This document shows, piece by piece, positions 10,938 to 21,792 of a DNA stretch of 64,000 nucleotides; the first letter of the stretch is position 1; the number at the start of each line of letters is the position of its first letter. The position numbers and the translations under genes are program-made. The notes under the pieces were generated by a model. That model was not told where the DNA came from. It did no database searches and saw only the letters and a list, made by a program, of their open reading frames with translations. Source of the stretch: Mercurialis annua. Lineage: Eukaryota > Streptophyta > Magnoliopsida > Malpighiales > Euphorbiaceae. Location: assembly GCF_937616625.2 (NCBI RefSeq), contig NC_065570.1, positions 51,823,665-51,887,664 on the forward strand. Direction: 5' to 3'.

Positions 10938-11186
10938 ATGTCATGGTTATCACTCTTCTCTCTCTTAAATGAAATCAAAACTCATCTTCACTTCTCTTTC
11001 TTAACCAAACCCTCACTGCACACTCACTCTCACACTTGCCACTTCCTCTCTAATCACTCACTCCCATCGCCAACAACCGCCACAACTAACAGCCACCCAT
11101 TTTTCCTCTCTAAATACCCACTTCAAATCTCTCTTCAATTTCCCCAACTCCACCTCACTCATCATGGTTCCCTACGATTCCTCTGA
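10938..11186 (+). promoter_or_regulatory. Possible overlapping upstream ORF in GRAS leader
   Basis: An 82-codon frame starts at ATG 10938 and ends past the GRAS start codon in a different frame. The leader is CT-rich and rich in CAC/TCT. If transcription starts upstream of 10938, this frame would lower translation of the GRAS protein. The peptide has no recognisable features, and the transcript start is unknown. Confidence 0.25.
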
Positions 11187-12813
11187 TTCAGCTTCTTCCA
11201 CCAGTAACCCACCAAGCTCCTCATCTTCAATCACCAATAAGCCTCCGGAAATCGACAACCTACTCGCCGGCGCCGGCTACAAAGTCCGTTCCTCCGACCT
11301 CCGCCATGTGGCTCAGCGGCTCGAACGCCTCGAAACCGCTATGCTTAACTCTCCTTCTTCCCATCTTTCCGTCCTCGCAACCGACGCCGTTTTATACAAT
11401 CCGTCTGATCTTTCCTCTTGGGTTGATACTCTTCTCACTGAACTTGATCAATCCCAGCCGCTCCCTTCTCTGCCGTCCGATCTGTCCGATCTCATTCCTG
11501 ATCCGACGGATGCCGATGATCAAAATCCTTCCTGGGGACTGTTATTGGATCAGTCTTCTCATCAACAACCACCTCAGCAAAATAATCAGTTTAGAGTTGT
11601 ATCGGCCATGGAGGAAGATTCAGCTATAAGACTTGTTCACTTGTTGATGACGTGTGCCGAGTCCATCCAACGTGGCGAGTTATCGTTTGCCGGCTCTCTA
11701 ATCGAAGACATGCAAGGTTTATTAACCCGTGTCAACACCAATTCCGGTATCGGAAAAGTTGCTGGCTGCTTCATTGACGCTTTGAGCCGTCGGATTTTCG
11801 CTCCGATCAACGGCGGTGTAGGTGTTGGGGTTGTTGGGTCCAGCTCTGGTTATGAGAATGAGTTGTTGTATCATCACTATTATGAGGCGTGTCCGTACCT
11901 GAAATTTGCACATTTTACAGCTAATCAAGCAATACTGGAAGCGTTTGACGGTCATGATTGTGTCCACGTGGTTGATTTCAACTTAATGCACGGATTACAA
12001 TGGCCTGCACTTATACAGGCTTTAGCTTTGCGTCCAGGTGGTCCCCCTTTGCTTAGGTTAACAGGGATTGGTCCTCCGTCACCAGACGGCCGTGACTCTC
12101 TCCGTGAAATCGGTTTAAAACTCGCGGAGTTAGCTCGTTCTGTTAACGTCCGTTTCGCTTTCCGTGGAGTCGCAGCTGCACGCCTCGAAGACGTTAAACC
12201 GTGGATGCTGCAGGTAAACCCTAAAGAAGCTGTTGCCGTCAATTCAATTATGCAGTTACATAAACTGTTAGGATCCGAACCGAATAGGAGTCCGACTATC
12301 GAATTGGTTCTTAATTGGATCCGTAGCTTGAACCCGAAAATCATGACGCTTGTTGAGCAAGAAGCGAACCATAACCAACCCATGTTTCTAGACCGGTTCA
12401 CTGAAGCCTTACATTATTACTCAACAATGTTTGACTCGCTCGAGGCTTGCACAAATCAGCCGGAGAAAATTGTAGCGGAGATGTATATTCAAAGGGAAAT
12501 ATGTAATGTTGTGAGCTGCGAAGGGTCAGCTCGGCTCGAGAGACATGAGCCGTTAGCAAACTGGAGAAAGCGGCTTACGGCTGCCGGATTTATGCCGTCA
12601 CATTTAGGTTCTAATGCTTTTAAGCAAGCCAGTATGTTATTAACATTGTTCTCAAGCGAAGGTTACTGCGTGGAGGAGAACGACGGCTGTCTTACTCTCG
12701 GCTGGCATAGCCGCCCCTTGATCGCAGCTTCGGCTTGGCAAGCTGTGCCGGATAGTAGCTCATCGATTGGGATAATTAGTGGAAATATTAATAATAAAAG
12801 GGTGGGAATGTAA
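11164..12813 (+). CDS. DELLA-type GRAS transcriptional regulator, variant DELLA motif
   Basis: Intronless, 549 aa, the usual size and structure for DELLA genes. Function by family: nuclear repressor of gibberellin responses, degraded after GA-bound GID1 contacts its N-terminus. Visible features: Ser-rich residues 8-22; DELLA-type motif at 31-46 (DNLLAGAGYKVRSSDL, with N for E in the core); VHYNP-type motif at 76-87 (VLYNPSDLSSWV); first Leu-rich GRAS segment from about 152; VHIID motif as VHVVD at 267-271; PFYRE region near 409-420; an RVER-like segment (ARLERHE) near 456-462; SAW motif near 514-525. All GRAS blocks are present, so it looks functional. The altered D-E-L-L-A core may weaken GID1 recognition, but variant motifs occur in some DELLA subgroups. 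Start: first ATG before the conserved N-terminus, behind a CT-rich leader. Confidence 0.95.
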   Translation: MVPYDSSDSASSTSNPPSSSSSITNKPPEIDNLLAGAGYKVRSSDLRHVAQRLERLETAMLNSPSSHLSVLATDAVLYNPSDLSSWVDTLLTELDQSQPLPSLPSDLSDLIPDPTDADDQNPSWGLLLDQSSHQQPPQQNNQFRVVSAMEEDSAIRLVHLLMTCAESIQRGELSFAGSLIEDMQGLLTRVNTNSGIGKVAGCFIDALSRRIFAPINGGVGVGVVGSSSGYENELLYHHYYEACPYLKFAHFTANQAILEAFDGHDCVHVVDFNLMHGLQWPALIQALALRPGGPPLLRLTGIGPPSPDGRDSLREIGLKLAELARSVNVRFAFRGVAAARLEDVKPWMLQVNPKEAVAVNSIMQLHKLLGSEPNRSPTIELVLNWIRSLNPKIMTLVEQEANHNQPMFLDRFTEALHYYSTMFDSLEACTNQPEKIVAEMYIQREICNVVSCEGSARLERHEPLANWRKRLTAAGFMPSHLGSNAFKQASMLLTLFSSEGYCVEENDGCLTLGWHSRPLIAASAWQAVPDSSSSIGIISGNINNKRVGM

Positions 12814-13712
12814 ATTCTAGATTTTGGGGGGGGTGGTATTTTGAGGGAGTTTACTTCTTTGCTTGTACTGTTATCTTCAGTGAAAGCTTTTTACTAGAAT
12901 TAGACTATAAAATTATCTAGTCTCTTTCTTGCTTTTATTAATAAAATGATAATTAAGGTATGATTAGGACATCTAATCGGCTCTAAATAATTAGATAAAA
13001 TGGTTATTTTATTCGTTTTAAACATTGGGTCATTTTCCAACTTGGCAGCAGCAACAGTAGGTGTATAAACTAATCTTATCAAATCTTATTGTATAGCTAT
13101 ATTGCACAAAAAATTATCAAGTCTTATGTTATTAGAAATTTATTTTTAAAAAAAGTATTAATTCCGGTTTTAAAATTTTTAGTTTTCGTGAAGCATAGGT
13201 ATAGAGTAGTGTTCTCCTTAAAAAGAATGACAAAAATGGGAAAAGGTGGAGTGAAGGGCATGGTGGGTTCCTAGCCTTTACCCAAATAGGGGAATTGCTT
13301 TAATACTTTGAATTTGTAGATATCAAAACCCAAACCCAATGAGTGCTACTTGTAACCAAACAAGATATATCGAATGGTAGGTCAAACAGATAGGTCTTTA
13401 TATGCAGATATGGAGGTATAAAATATGGTAGAGATCTTGATTTTCGAATCTTCATATATTATATTTTCATTATTACAAACAGATAATTGTCTTCTATTGT
13501 GTATTTTTTAGTGTTATAAAACTGTTCTTAATATAATTATTAGGAGATAATTATCTCTTCCTTGTGATTGCATCGCAATTCAGACCTTTTAATCGTTTCT
13601 CCTAAATTAATCATACACAAAATATAGGATTATGGAATATGGACCAACCTACCCAAAAAAAATGACTATCAGACGATTGCAAAGTTTATTAAAATTTGTA
13701 TTGATAATTTTT
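12814..13712. other. GRAS 3' flank and intergenic
   Basis: AATAAAATG at 12939 could be a polyadenylation signal for the GRAS gene. Nothing else is recognised. Confidence 0.4.
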
Positions 13713-14121
13713 AGAGCAAATTATTATGACACCCCTCACATTTGACATAATTTATAGTTTAATCATTCTTATTTGAAAATTGAACTATATAGCCCCTCAT
13801 TTTTAGTTTTGTCAACGATTTAGTCCTTCCATCCATTTTGAATGTTAGTCAACGAAGTTAACGAAACTATATGGTCCTTCACTTTTATTTTTCTCAACGA
13901 TTTCACCCTCACTTTTATTTTTATCAACGATTTAATCCCTCAAATTTGATAATTAATTTACTCATAAGTCTCTTGACTTCTTTGACTAACACTAAAAATG
14001 GATGGAGGAACTAAAATGTTGACGGAAGCAAAAGTGAAAGGTCACATAGTTCAGTTTTAAAATAGAAGAGACTAAAATATAAATTATGTCAAATGTGAGG
14101 GATTTCATAATAATTTGCTCT
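13713..14121. mobile_element. Foldback MITE
   Basis: The left end AGAGCAAATTATTATGACAC and the right end GATTTCATAATAATTTGCTC are inverted repeats extending over about 45 bp, including CACATTTGACATAATTTATA. 409 bp, non-coding. No clean target duplication; only ATTTTT is shared at the edges. Confidence 0.6.
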
Positions 14122-15300
14122 ATTTTTTACTACAAAGTTATAATAAAATATATTACTAGTACTTTATATTCAGTAGTTGGACTGGTAAGGAAAGTCAGGG
14201 AAGGTGGTCACAAGAAGGGTCTGCAATCTATACCGTCGCCTGTCTTTCTTCCCGCTTCACTCACTCTCACTCAGTCTGTCAGTCTAACTAGCCTATTTCA
14301 TCTGCCATTATAGCTATTTTATAAATAATAAATAAATGTTTAAAAAGTAATTAGAATCTGAAAAATTTATCTTTATAAGAGAAACTATATAATCAGTCAG
14401 AAAATTATTTTAAACAAAAATGTAAAATTAATTAAGATTTTAATTTCAATAAAAAGTCAAATAATTTCAATAATTTAACTAAAAAATATAAATTAATATA
14501 TATATAAAATATTATCTCAAAATATTTCTTAGAGTATCTTTAATGAACTTTTTAAAATTGTAAGTTTTTTTAAAATAAAGAATTTAACAAGAAATTATAA
14601 ATTCAATGTATTCTTTATAATTTAAATTTAGAGTACAAAATGAAAATGAATCTTCAATCAAGTGATGCTTTTTTTTTAAATATAAGTTATTTTTGTATTT
14701 ATTGAACGGGCGATATTTTTTAGGATATAGAATTTTTTATTACATTTTATCTTTAATAATTCATTACTAATTCGTAATTTTCTTTTTGTAATTATTGTGG
14801 AACAAAGGATTATTTACCCCTCCAAACTTGCATCAATATGTCGTAAAAGTCCAAAACTAAAAAATGGGGTCACTTATACCTGGATTTGTGTAAATTTGCT
14901 CAAAATTCCTCCTCCCTACTCTCAATCCAGAAAGTGAAGCACACTTTCCGGTTTTTAAGATGATTTTTTTTGGCAAAGTGGTTTTTAATGATAAAAAAGT
15001 TTAAAATGATCCTAAATATTTTTTTATTTTTTATTTTAACATATAATAATAAAAAACAATTTAATCCTTTTAATTTTAAAATTAAATATATCAAATTAAT
15101 ATTAACTAAAAATATAGAAGACTTTTTATATTTTTTTTAATATAGAGACTTAATTAAAAAAATTAAAAATAATTTAACTCAACCAAAACACTCTAACCCA
15201 ACAACTATTTTTCGACCACTCCTTTTTTCAGGCCACCATATTTTTCGACGACCAATTAAACAATAATTAACAAATCCGAAATGTGTTCCGTCTTGGTACG
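14122..15300. other. AT-rich intergenic, nothing recognised
   Basis: No gene or RNA. The segment from 14810 has the low-complexity style of the foldback MITEs here, but I could not find a matching inverted arm. Confidence 0.45.
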
Positions 15301-15385
15301 TACCTAGACGATGAAATCATCGTCTAGACTCGATCTGCTTGTCTCGGACGAGCATCTTTGTGCTTGTCTCTGACGAGCAAGTCTC
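15301..15385. repeat. Cluster of short hairpins
   Basis: Consecutive stem-loops: CTAGACGAT-GAAATC-ATCGTCTAG at 15305-15328, then two versions of TGCTTGTCTC(G/T)GACGAGCA at about 15338-15380. GC-rich against AT-rich flanks, resembling the cores at 7940-8275 and 63208-63436. Confidence 0.6.
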
Positions 15386-16097
15386 ATCTGAGAAGGGTAA
15401 AAAAATTAAAACAATTAAAATAAATATTCAAAAACATTGCCGAAATTGTTGCTAGAGTGGAGATTGAAGAAGATAGGTTGGAAGTTGGATGGGTTTAATT
15501 TGGTTTGATATGATATAATCAATCATGATTTAATTATTATTAATTAATAGTTAATTATAATTAATTAGAGTAAATTATGAGTTTTTATAAAATTTATTTT
15601 TCACTTAAGGTGCCACGTCAGTGGAAGGAGCTTTCTGACTCGATTTATAAAATTTTAGAATATAAGTGATTTAATTTTTTTCCTTTTGATTTTTTTTTGA
15701 TATTTTGCAGAAGCTGAGGGAGTAAAGTGAGCCTTAGTTGAATTATTGTGAAACGGAAAGCAGGAGGTGCATGAGATGATGTTAGATTGAAGTATGTGGG
15801 CAACATGCAGAAGAACACTAGGGACCATCTGCTACGACCACGAACATGTTCTTGACACGTGTTGAAAATGATTTATCAATTTTAATATTCAGGAAGAGTG
15901 CGACTTTAATAAGGATTTCCCATAAAATTAACGTATGGGGTCCCACTTTTGTTAGGTGGTCCCTACTGGCTGTCTCAGTCCAGGGCGTTTATTTCTCTTC
16001 TTTTGCCACACAAATTGATAGCTTCCTTTTTTTATGTCCCATCTCTTTTTTTTAAAAAAAAAAAATTAAAATAATCCATTTCAAGATTCTTAAATTA
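15386..16097. other. Intergenic, nothing recognised
   Basis: AT-rich with poly-T/poly-A runs. A 69-codon frame at 15846-16055 has no recognisable content. Confidence 0.45.
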
Positions 16098-16099
16098 TA

Positions 16100-16372
16100 C
16101 TCCCTCCGTCCCAATAGAGTTGTCCACTTTGAGAATTTTTTTTGTCCCAAAACTCTTGTCCACTTTCAAAAAGTAACTAACTTTAAACTTAATTTTCCTA
16201 CATTACCCTTATTTAAAGTCCACTAATAAAAATAAATTGCAAGTGGACCCTACATTAAATAGGGGTATGACAAGTAAAGTAAGGAAAATTTTACAAAAAC
16301 TATAAATAATGATTGCTTTTCTTAAACTATGTGATAAAGGCAAAGTGGACAACTCTATTGGGACGGAGGGAG
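16100..16372. mobile_element. Stowaway-like MITE
   Basis: TIRs are CTCCCTCCGTCCCAATAGAG on the left and the reverse complement ending GGGACGGAGGGAG on the right, with TA on both sides (16098-16099, 16373-16374). 273 bp, non-coding. Confidence 0.85.
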
Positions 16373-16373
16373 T

Positions 16374-16605
16374 ATCTCTTTTATTTATCCGATTCAATAA
16401 ACTATTTTTTATTTTGATCCTTTAACTTAATAAAAAATTATTTTAAGTCTTTAAAACGATAAAAATAATATTATTTCGTTAATTAAAAAAATTGCTAAAC
16501 GGCGTCTTTTTTGTCAAGTAAAAACTCAAAAATATTTTTTTACTAGATTAAACGACCAAATAAAATTAAAAAATAATTTAAAGACCGAATGAACAAAACA
16601 AGTAC
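16374..16605. repeat. Foldback repeat, family E, interrupted by Copia
   Basis: Same family as 1-270: an AAACTATTTTTTATTTTGAT-type left arm and a right arm with TTTAAAGACCGAATGAAC. Its right end continues after the Copia element (22474 onward, TATATTTTAAGGACC), where it again matches the end of the first copy. Confidence 0.5.
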
Positions 16606-17311
16606 TGTTGATACAATTGCTGTAAAACTGAATATGATGAGGCTGAGTCGCGGACTAGGTCGCTCTCTTTTAGACGTTTCGCGGCACAGCTCGGTGGTGC
16701 AAAGCTGACTATCAACCGCGGCGTCCCTAGGATAAAACAGCCGGAAATACTGATCACACTGCACTGTGAAATCAGCTCTAAAACACTTTCTTTGTATTGC
16801 TCTGTGTGTTTTCAAATGAAAAATGAAGCCAGTATTTATAGGCTAAGAAAACATAGCTGCTGAGTAAACAATTAATACAGAAAATGATTTCTGATTAATG
16901 AAGGAAACAACAACAGTCAAAAAACGTGGAGAGGAAATCAGAGAGTCATAACAGTTATAAAAGGATTGAATAAAAATTATTAATACTTTTGTATGCAAAA
17001 AATAAAGTGCTAGCCGAACCGAACCGAACCGAACCACCCAGACCAGACCAGACCAGGCCGGCCGACCGACCGGACGGACGGCGCGCGCGCGCGTGTGTGG
17101 TAAATCGGGTAGGATGTAACTCCTAGCCCGTTCACAAAATTGGGTACCCCTTGGGGCCCAAACCCATATGAGAAAAACCAAATTTATAAACCCAGTGTAT
17201 TGAGTTCTCCTAAGCAATGTGGGAAAACCACAAAACTCTCTATCTTCTCATTTCAAGTTACAAGGCACTTTTTTCTTTTTCTTTTTTTTTAAATTCAATA
17301 TCTTTTCAACA
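16606..17311 (-). repeat. Copia 3' LTR
   Basis: 706 bp. In sense orientation it carries TATAAATA (near 16833-16840) as a likely TATA box. It is longer than the 5' LTR mainly because of extra GAACC, GACC and GC units near 17020-17095. Confidence 0.9.
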
Positions 17312-17323
17312 ATCCCCCACTTT
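17312..17323 (-). promoter_or_regulatory. Copia polypurine tract
   Basis: Minus-strand AAAGTGGGGGAT sits directly against the 3' LTR, as expected for the plus-strand primer of reverse transcription. Confidence 0.85.
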
Positions 17324-17822
17324 GAATTTTAAAAATAGTTTCTCGAGCAATTTCTGTTAAGATTGTGCATAAACAAAGGTATCTTTCGATTTGAACCTTT
17401 GCGTAGTGAGTAAGATTCTGATTCAACAAGAGTGACTCGTAGTCTTGAACTCTATCTCGGACATCAAACCACGCACGTTCTTTTCATAAGTGTTTTTCTA
17501 AAGCCCGTGCATTTATGGCCCTGCACGTCTATCCCAGTTTAGTGAACGCTCTAGAAATTTTGCCTCAAATTTCATAGGAAGCGGTCCCACTTCCACATTC
17601 ACAAAGGTGAAGCTATCAAGAGTACTCCTATAGCTAGGTACTCCACTCCATATGGAGTATAGACTTCATTAAGAGATTCTATTAACTCATCCTCTTCTCG
17701 CTTTAGGAATCATGCATTAATTTTGCATGTTCTGGCTCATATCATTCATAACTTGTTATTACCCATTGAACCTATTTCTTGGGATCTCCAGTCAGTTAGG
17801 TCGGGTTACCATTATGGATGAT
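17324..17822 (-). other. Copia 3' untranslated segment
   Basis: About 500 bp between the pol stop codon and the polypurine tract. No further frame or domain was seen. Confidence 0.6.
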
Positions 17823-19217
17823 TCATTCAATAGGCAATAGTCCCATTCCTTTTGAGGTTTTATGGACTTTCTCTCTAGCTAATCCTTTCGTCAAAGGATC
17901 TGCTAAGTTATCATCAGTGCGTACATGATCCACTCTAACAGCCCCTGTTGAGATAAATTCTCTAACAGTGCTGTGCTTACGACGTATCTGTCGTTTCTTA
18001 CCATTATAATAACGGTTCTCAATTTTTGCAATAGCCGCGGTACTATCGCAATGGATCAACACAGCTGGTATCGGTCTTTCCCATAAAGGAATTTCAGCTA
18101 GCAGGCTTCTTAGCCATCCTGCTTCTTCACTAGCAGCAGCTAGTGCTATCATTTCTGACTCCATCGTAGATTGAGCCAGAATCGTCTGTTTCTTTGATTT
18201 CCAAGAAACAGCTCCACCAGCTATACTGAAAATATAGCCGCTCGTGGCTTTGGAATCATCTGACAATGTATTCCAATCTGCATCACTATACCCTTCAAGT
18301 ACAGCAGGATGCTTCAGATAATGTAATCCAAGATTCATTGTTCTTTTAAGGTATCTCATAACCCTTTCAATAGCATGCCAATGCTCAATACTAGGTCTAC
18401 TAGTAAACCTGCACAGTAATCCTACGACATATGCAATGTCGGGTCTAGTACAATCAGTGGCATACCGAAGGCTGCCAATGATGCTCGCATATTCAGACTG
18501 TCGTACACTATCACCAGTGTTCTTAAAAAGTTTTACACTTGGATCATAAGGTGTACATGCAGGTTTACAGTCGAAGTAGTTATATTTCTTTAGAATCTTT
18601 TCAACATAGTGAGATTGATCTAAAGAAATTCCTTTTTCAGATCTAGTTATCTTTATGCCAAGAATGACATTCGCTTCACCTAGATCTTTCATATCAAAGT
18701 TGGCACTCAACATTGATTTCACAGCATTCACAACATGAATATTTGATCCAAAAATCAGCAAGTCATCTACATAAAGACATATGAAAGTGCAAAGTTCCTT
18801 TTCAGATTTGTAGTAAATACATTTGTCACTTTCATTCACTTTAAAGCCATTTGAGATGACAAGATTATCAAATTTCTCATGCCATTGCTTAGGTGCTTGT
18901 TTTAGACCATACAAAGATTTGTCTAACTTGCACACCTTCTGTTCCTGACCATGTATTACAAAACCTTCAGGTTGATCCATGTAAATTTCTTCCTCCAGTT
19001 CACCATTTAAAAAAGCAGTTTTAACATCCATTTGGTGTACGACCAAATCATATAGCGCAGCGATCGAAATCAGCACTCTAATGGATGTTATTCTAGTAAC
19101 AGGTGAATAGGTATCAAAAAAATCAACGTTTTCACGTTGTCTGTAACCCTTGGCTACAAGTCGAGCTTTGTATTTGTCTACAGTACCATCAGGTTTCAAT
19201 TTCTTTTTAAGATCCAT
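17823..19217 (-). CDS. Copia pol, reverse transcriptase-RNase H part
   Basis: 464 codons, the downstream half of a polyprotein. Residues 1-240 are Copia reverse transcriptase, with the active-site motif YVDD at 149-152 inside [15 protein letters not shown]. RNase H occupies about 305-440, including [18 protein letters not shown] and the integral Glu/Asp residues of ESEMIAL and HCDSTAAI. It overlaps the upstream gag-IN frame by 22 bp; the change of frame falls in an A-rich run (near 19205-19215), and removing one base explains it. The Met at 19217 is only the first ATG in frame, not a real start. Without the shift this would be one continuous ORF, so the copy is probably not autonomous. Confidence 0.92.
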   Translation of the reverse strand: MDLKKKLKPDGTVDKYKARLVAKGYRQRENVDFFDTYSPVTRITSIRVLISIAALYDLVVHQMDVKTAFLNGELEEEIYMDQPEGFVIHGQEQKVCKLDKSLYGLKQAPKQWHEKFDNLVISNGFKVNESDKCIYYKSEKELCTFICLYVDDLLIFGSNIHVVNAVKSMLSANFDMKDLGEANVILGIKITRSEKGISLDQSHYVEKILKKYNYFDCKPACTPYDPSVKLFKNTGDSVRQSEYASIIGSLRYATDCTRPDIAYVVGLLCRFTSRPSIEHWHAIERVMRYLKRTMNLGLHYLKHPAVLEGYSDADWNTLSDDSKATSGYIFSIAGGAVSWKSKKQTILAQSTMESEMIALAAASEEAGWLRSLLAEIPLWERPIPAVLIHCDSTAAIAKIENRYYNGKKRQIRRKHSTVREFISTGAVRVDHVRTDDNLADPLTKGLAREKVHKTSKGMGLLPIE

Positions 19218-21760
19218 TTACAACCTATGGTTTTGCAACCGGGAGGCAGATCAGTCAAATGCCATGTATGATTGGACTCTAATGAATCCATCTCATCATT
19301 TATGGCTTCTTGCCACAAATCAGAATCTAATGAAGTTAAAGCTTCCTGGAGGTTCGAAGGATCCTCCTCTAAAGAATAGACATGGAAATCAGTTCCAAAG
19401 TCTTTCGAAATTCTAGCTCTTTTACTTCTTCTGATCTCTGGTTCTTTATCATTAGTAATCTCATTATTCCTGACCACAGGAACATTACTAGATGATTCGC
19501 CCCCACTATTTCCTAATTTAAAAGGAAATTTCTGTTCATAAAAATCAGCATCTACTGATTCAATAATAACTCGTGCAGTCAAGTCATAAAATCTATAAGC
19601 CTTGCTATTGACTGCATACCCAATGAAAACACATTCATAGGCTCTGCTTGCTAATTTTATTCGTTTCGGATCAGGAATCCGAACATAGGCTAAACAGCCC
19701 CAAGTTCTCAAATAAGACAAATTTGGTTGTCTTTTCTTTAGGATTTCATAAGGTGAAATCTTCCTGTTTGATTTCGGGACTCTGTTGAGTACATAACAAA
19801 CAGTCAACAGAATTTCACCCCACCAATAAGAAGCAGCTCCAGAATTCAATAAAATAGACACTATCGCTTCTGTAAGTGTTCTATTTTTTCTTTCGGCTTT
19901 ACCGTTCATTTCAGGAGAATAAGGTGCTGTTCTTTCATGCACAATATCATGTGAGTTATAGAATTCTATAAACAAGCTAGATTCATATTCAGTACCTCTA
20001 TCACTGCGAAATCTCTTGATTTTCTTATTGAATTGATTTTCAATTTCTGTTACAAATAACTTGAACATGTCAAGTGCATCACTTTTATTTTTCATCAAAT
20101 ACACATGTGTAAAATCAGAACAATCATCAATAAAAGTGATAAAATATCTTTTACCATTTCTGGTCAAGGTACCGTCAAGTTCACATATATCAGAATGTAT
20201 TAAATCTAAAGGTTGAGATTCTCTAATTACTGATTTATGTGAGTTTTTAGTTATCTTAGCTTGACTACAGAATTCACATTTTTCAAACTCAGTTTGGTTC
20301 GTTTTAGGAATTAATCCTAGGGTGCTCATGTTGTTAATTATCCTTTTATTTACATGACAGAGTCTTGCATGCCAAGTATTAAAATCACAAACCATGTAAA
20401 CAGAAGCAACATCTTTATTGATAATTTCAACATTCAACTTAAACATACCCTCACAAGCATAACCCTTTCCCACAAAAATACCATTTCTAGTAATGGTGTA
20501 CATATCTCCACCAATAGTCTGAAAGAATCCAGCCTTGTTGAGAAGATAGCCAGACACCAAGTTCTTCCTCATCATAGGAGTGTGCATCACATCCTTCAAG
20601 ATTAGTGTTTTTCCTGAAGTAAATTTCAGTTCAACACTTCCAATTCCAGCGACAGTAGTGGTGTGAGTATCACCCAGTAATACTTTCTTATCGTCCACGG
20701 CAGTGTATGTTTTGAACATAGCACGATCGTGGCAAACATGGCGATTAGCGCCCGTGTCTACCCACCAACCACTTGATCCACCAACAAGGTTGATCTCAGC
20801 CATCATTTCTGTTATCATAGCCGTAAAAGGCTCTTCAGTCAAGTTAGCCTGTGGAGCAGTGCTTGGCTTGTTCCGACACTTGCGTGCCATATGACCCGAT
20901 TTTCCACAGTTAAAGCATAGAAATGGTGGCAGGTCATTCTTAACAGGTGGTGCCTGTTTCACAATATGGTTCCTTGAAGGATTACCATTCTGGTTCGCTT
21001 TGTTGCGATTCACATTTTGGTTTTGGTTCGAGTTGCGATTCTGATTCTTAAAATTCTTGCCATTAGGCTTCAGACTCATCGAACTAAACTTCCTTGTGTT
21101 GTTAGAAACAACCAGCACTTCATCTTTTAGATCTTGTTTTCTCGCCTCTTCCTCAATCCGAAGACGAGTGATCAAGCTTTCCAGCGAGAACTCTTTTGTT
21201 TTGTGCCTGAGAGAATTCTTAAAGTCCCTCCACGAAGGAGGTAATTTGTCAATTAAAACAGCAACTTGAAATTGTTCATCAAGAACCATACCTTCGGAGA
21301 TGATCTCATGAGCTATTTTCTGCAATTCATGGGATTGCGCCTCGACAGATTTTTCATCAGTCATTTGATATTTGAGGTAGCGGCTGACTGCATATTTTTT
21401 AGTCCCCGCCTCCTCGGTATCATATTTCTTTTGCAGCGCTTCCCAAGTTTCCTTTGCAGTCTTTCCATCATTGTAGTAATCATAGAGATCATCACTTAGT
21501 GCATTGAGAATAAAATTCTTGCACAAGTAATCATTAGTCATCCACTGTTGAAGTTCACCATTCTGTTTTTCCTTTTCTTCTTCCTCGGCAGTTTCATCAA
21601 CGACAGGTATTGCCATTGTCAAAACAGAAACCACCTTCTTGATGGTTAGGAAAAATTCAGTCTTCTGTTTCCATCTTTTGAAATGCAAGCCTTCAAACCG
21701 GAATGGTTTGTTGGCATCAACAGTAGAAGAACCGTAGGCAGCAACCTCATCGGTATTCAT
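19196..21760 (-). CDS. Copia gag-protease-integrase polyprotein
   Basis: 854 codons. Gag spans about 1-280 and ends in a CCHC zinc knuckle (C282-C295, [14 protein letters not shown]). Protease active site WWVDTGA has its Asp at 335. The integrase zinc-binding motif uses H464, H469, C495 and C498. The integrase catalytic triad is D524, D587 (RSDRGTEY) and E623 (GKAERKN). The frame is lost just after a GCKWI motif, at the entry to reverse transcriptase, by an apparent single-base deletion. Start: ATG at 21760, only 32 nt from the 5' LTR, which is unusually short. The canonical initiator-Met primer site (TGGTATCAGAG) is absent from that leader. Confidence 0.93.
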   Translation of the reverse strand: MNTDEVAAYGSSTVDANKPFRFEGLHFKRWKQKTEFFLTIKKVVSVLTMAIPVVDETAEEEEKEKQNGELQQWMTNDYLCKNFILNALSDDLYDYYNDGKTAKETWEALQKKYDTEEAGTKKYAVSRYLKYQMTDEKSVEAQSHELQKIAHEIISEGMVLDEQFQVAVLIDKLPPSWRDFKNSLRHKTKEFSLESLITRLRIEEEARKQDLKDEVLVVSNNTRKFSSMSLKPNGKNFKNQNRNSNQNQNVNRNKANQNGNPSRNHIVKQAPPVKNDLPPFLCFNCGKSGHMARKCRNKPSTAPQANLTEEPFTAMITEMMAEINLVGGSSGWWVDTGANRHVCHDRAMFKTYTAVDDKKVLLGDTHTTTVAGIGSVELKFTSGKTLILKDVMHTPMMRKNLVSGYLLNKAGFFQTIGGDMYTITRNGIFVGKGYACEGMFKLNVEIINKDVASVYMVCDFNTWHARLCHVNKRIINNMSTLGLIPKTNQTEFEKCEFCSQAKITKNSHKSVIRESQPLDLIHSDICELDGTLTRNGKRYFITFIDDCSDFTHVYLMKNKSDALDMFKLFVTEIENQFNKKIKRFRSDRGTEYESSLFIEFYNSHDIVHERTAPYSPEMNGKAERKNRTLTEAIVSILLNSGAASYWWGEILLTVCYVLNRVPKSNRKISPYEILKKRQPNLSYLRTWGCLAYVRIPDPKRIKLASRAYECVFIGYAVNSKAYRFYDLTARVIIESVDADFYEQKFPFKLGNSGGESSSNVPVVRNNEITNDKEPEIRRSKRARISKDFGTDFHVYSLEEDPSNLQEALTSLDSDLWQEAINDEMDSLESNHTWHLTDLPPGCKTIGCKWILKRN

Positions 21761-21792
21761 GACAGCAATTGTAAAAGGACTCGTCTAAAAAT

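Noticed and set aside
15705..15860. Possible microRNA precursor near GAACATGTTC
   Set aside because: I could not form a long fold-back with a plausible ~21-nt arm pair, nor recognise a known miRNA.
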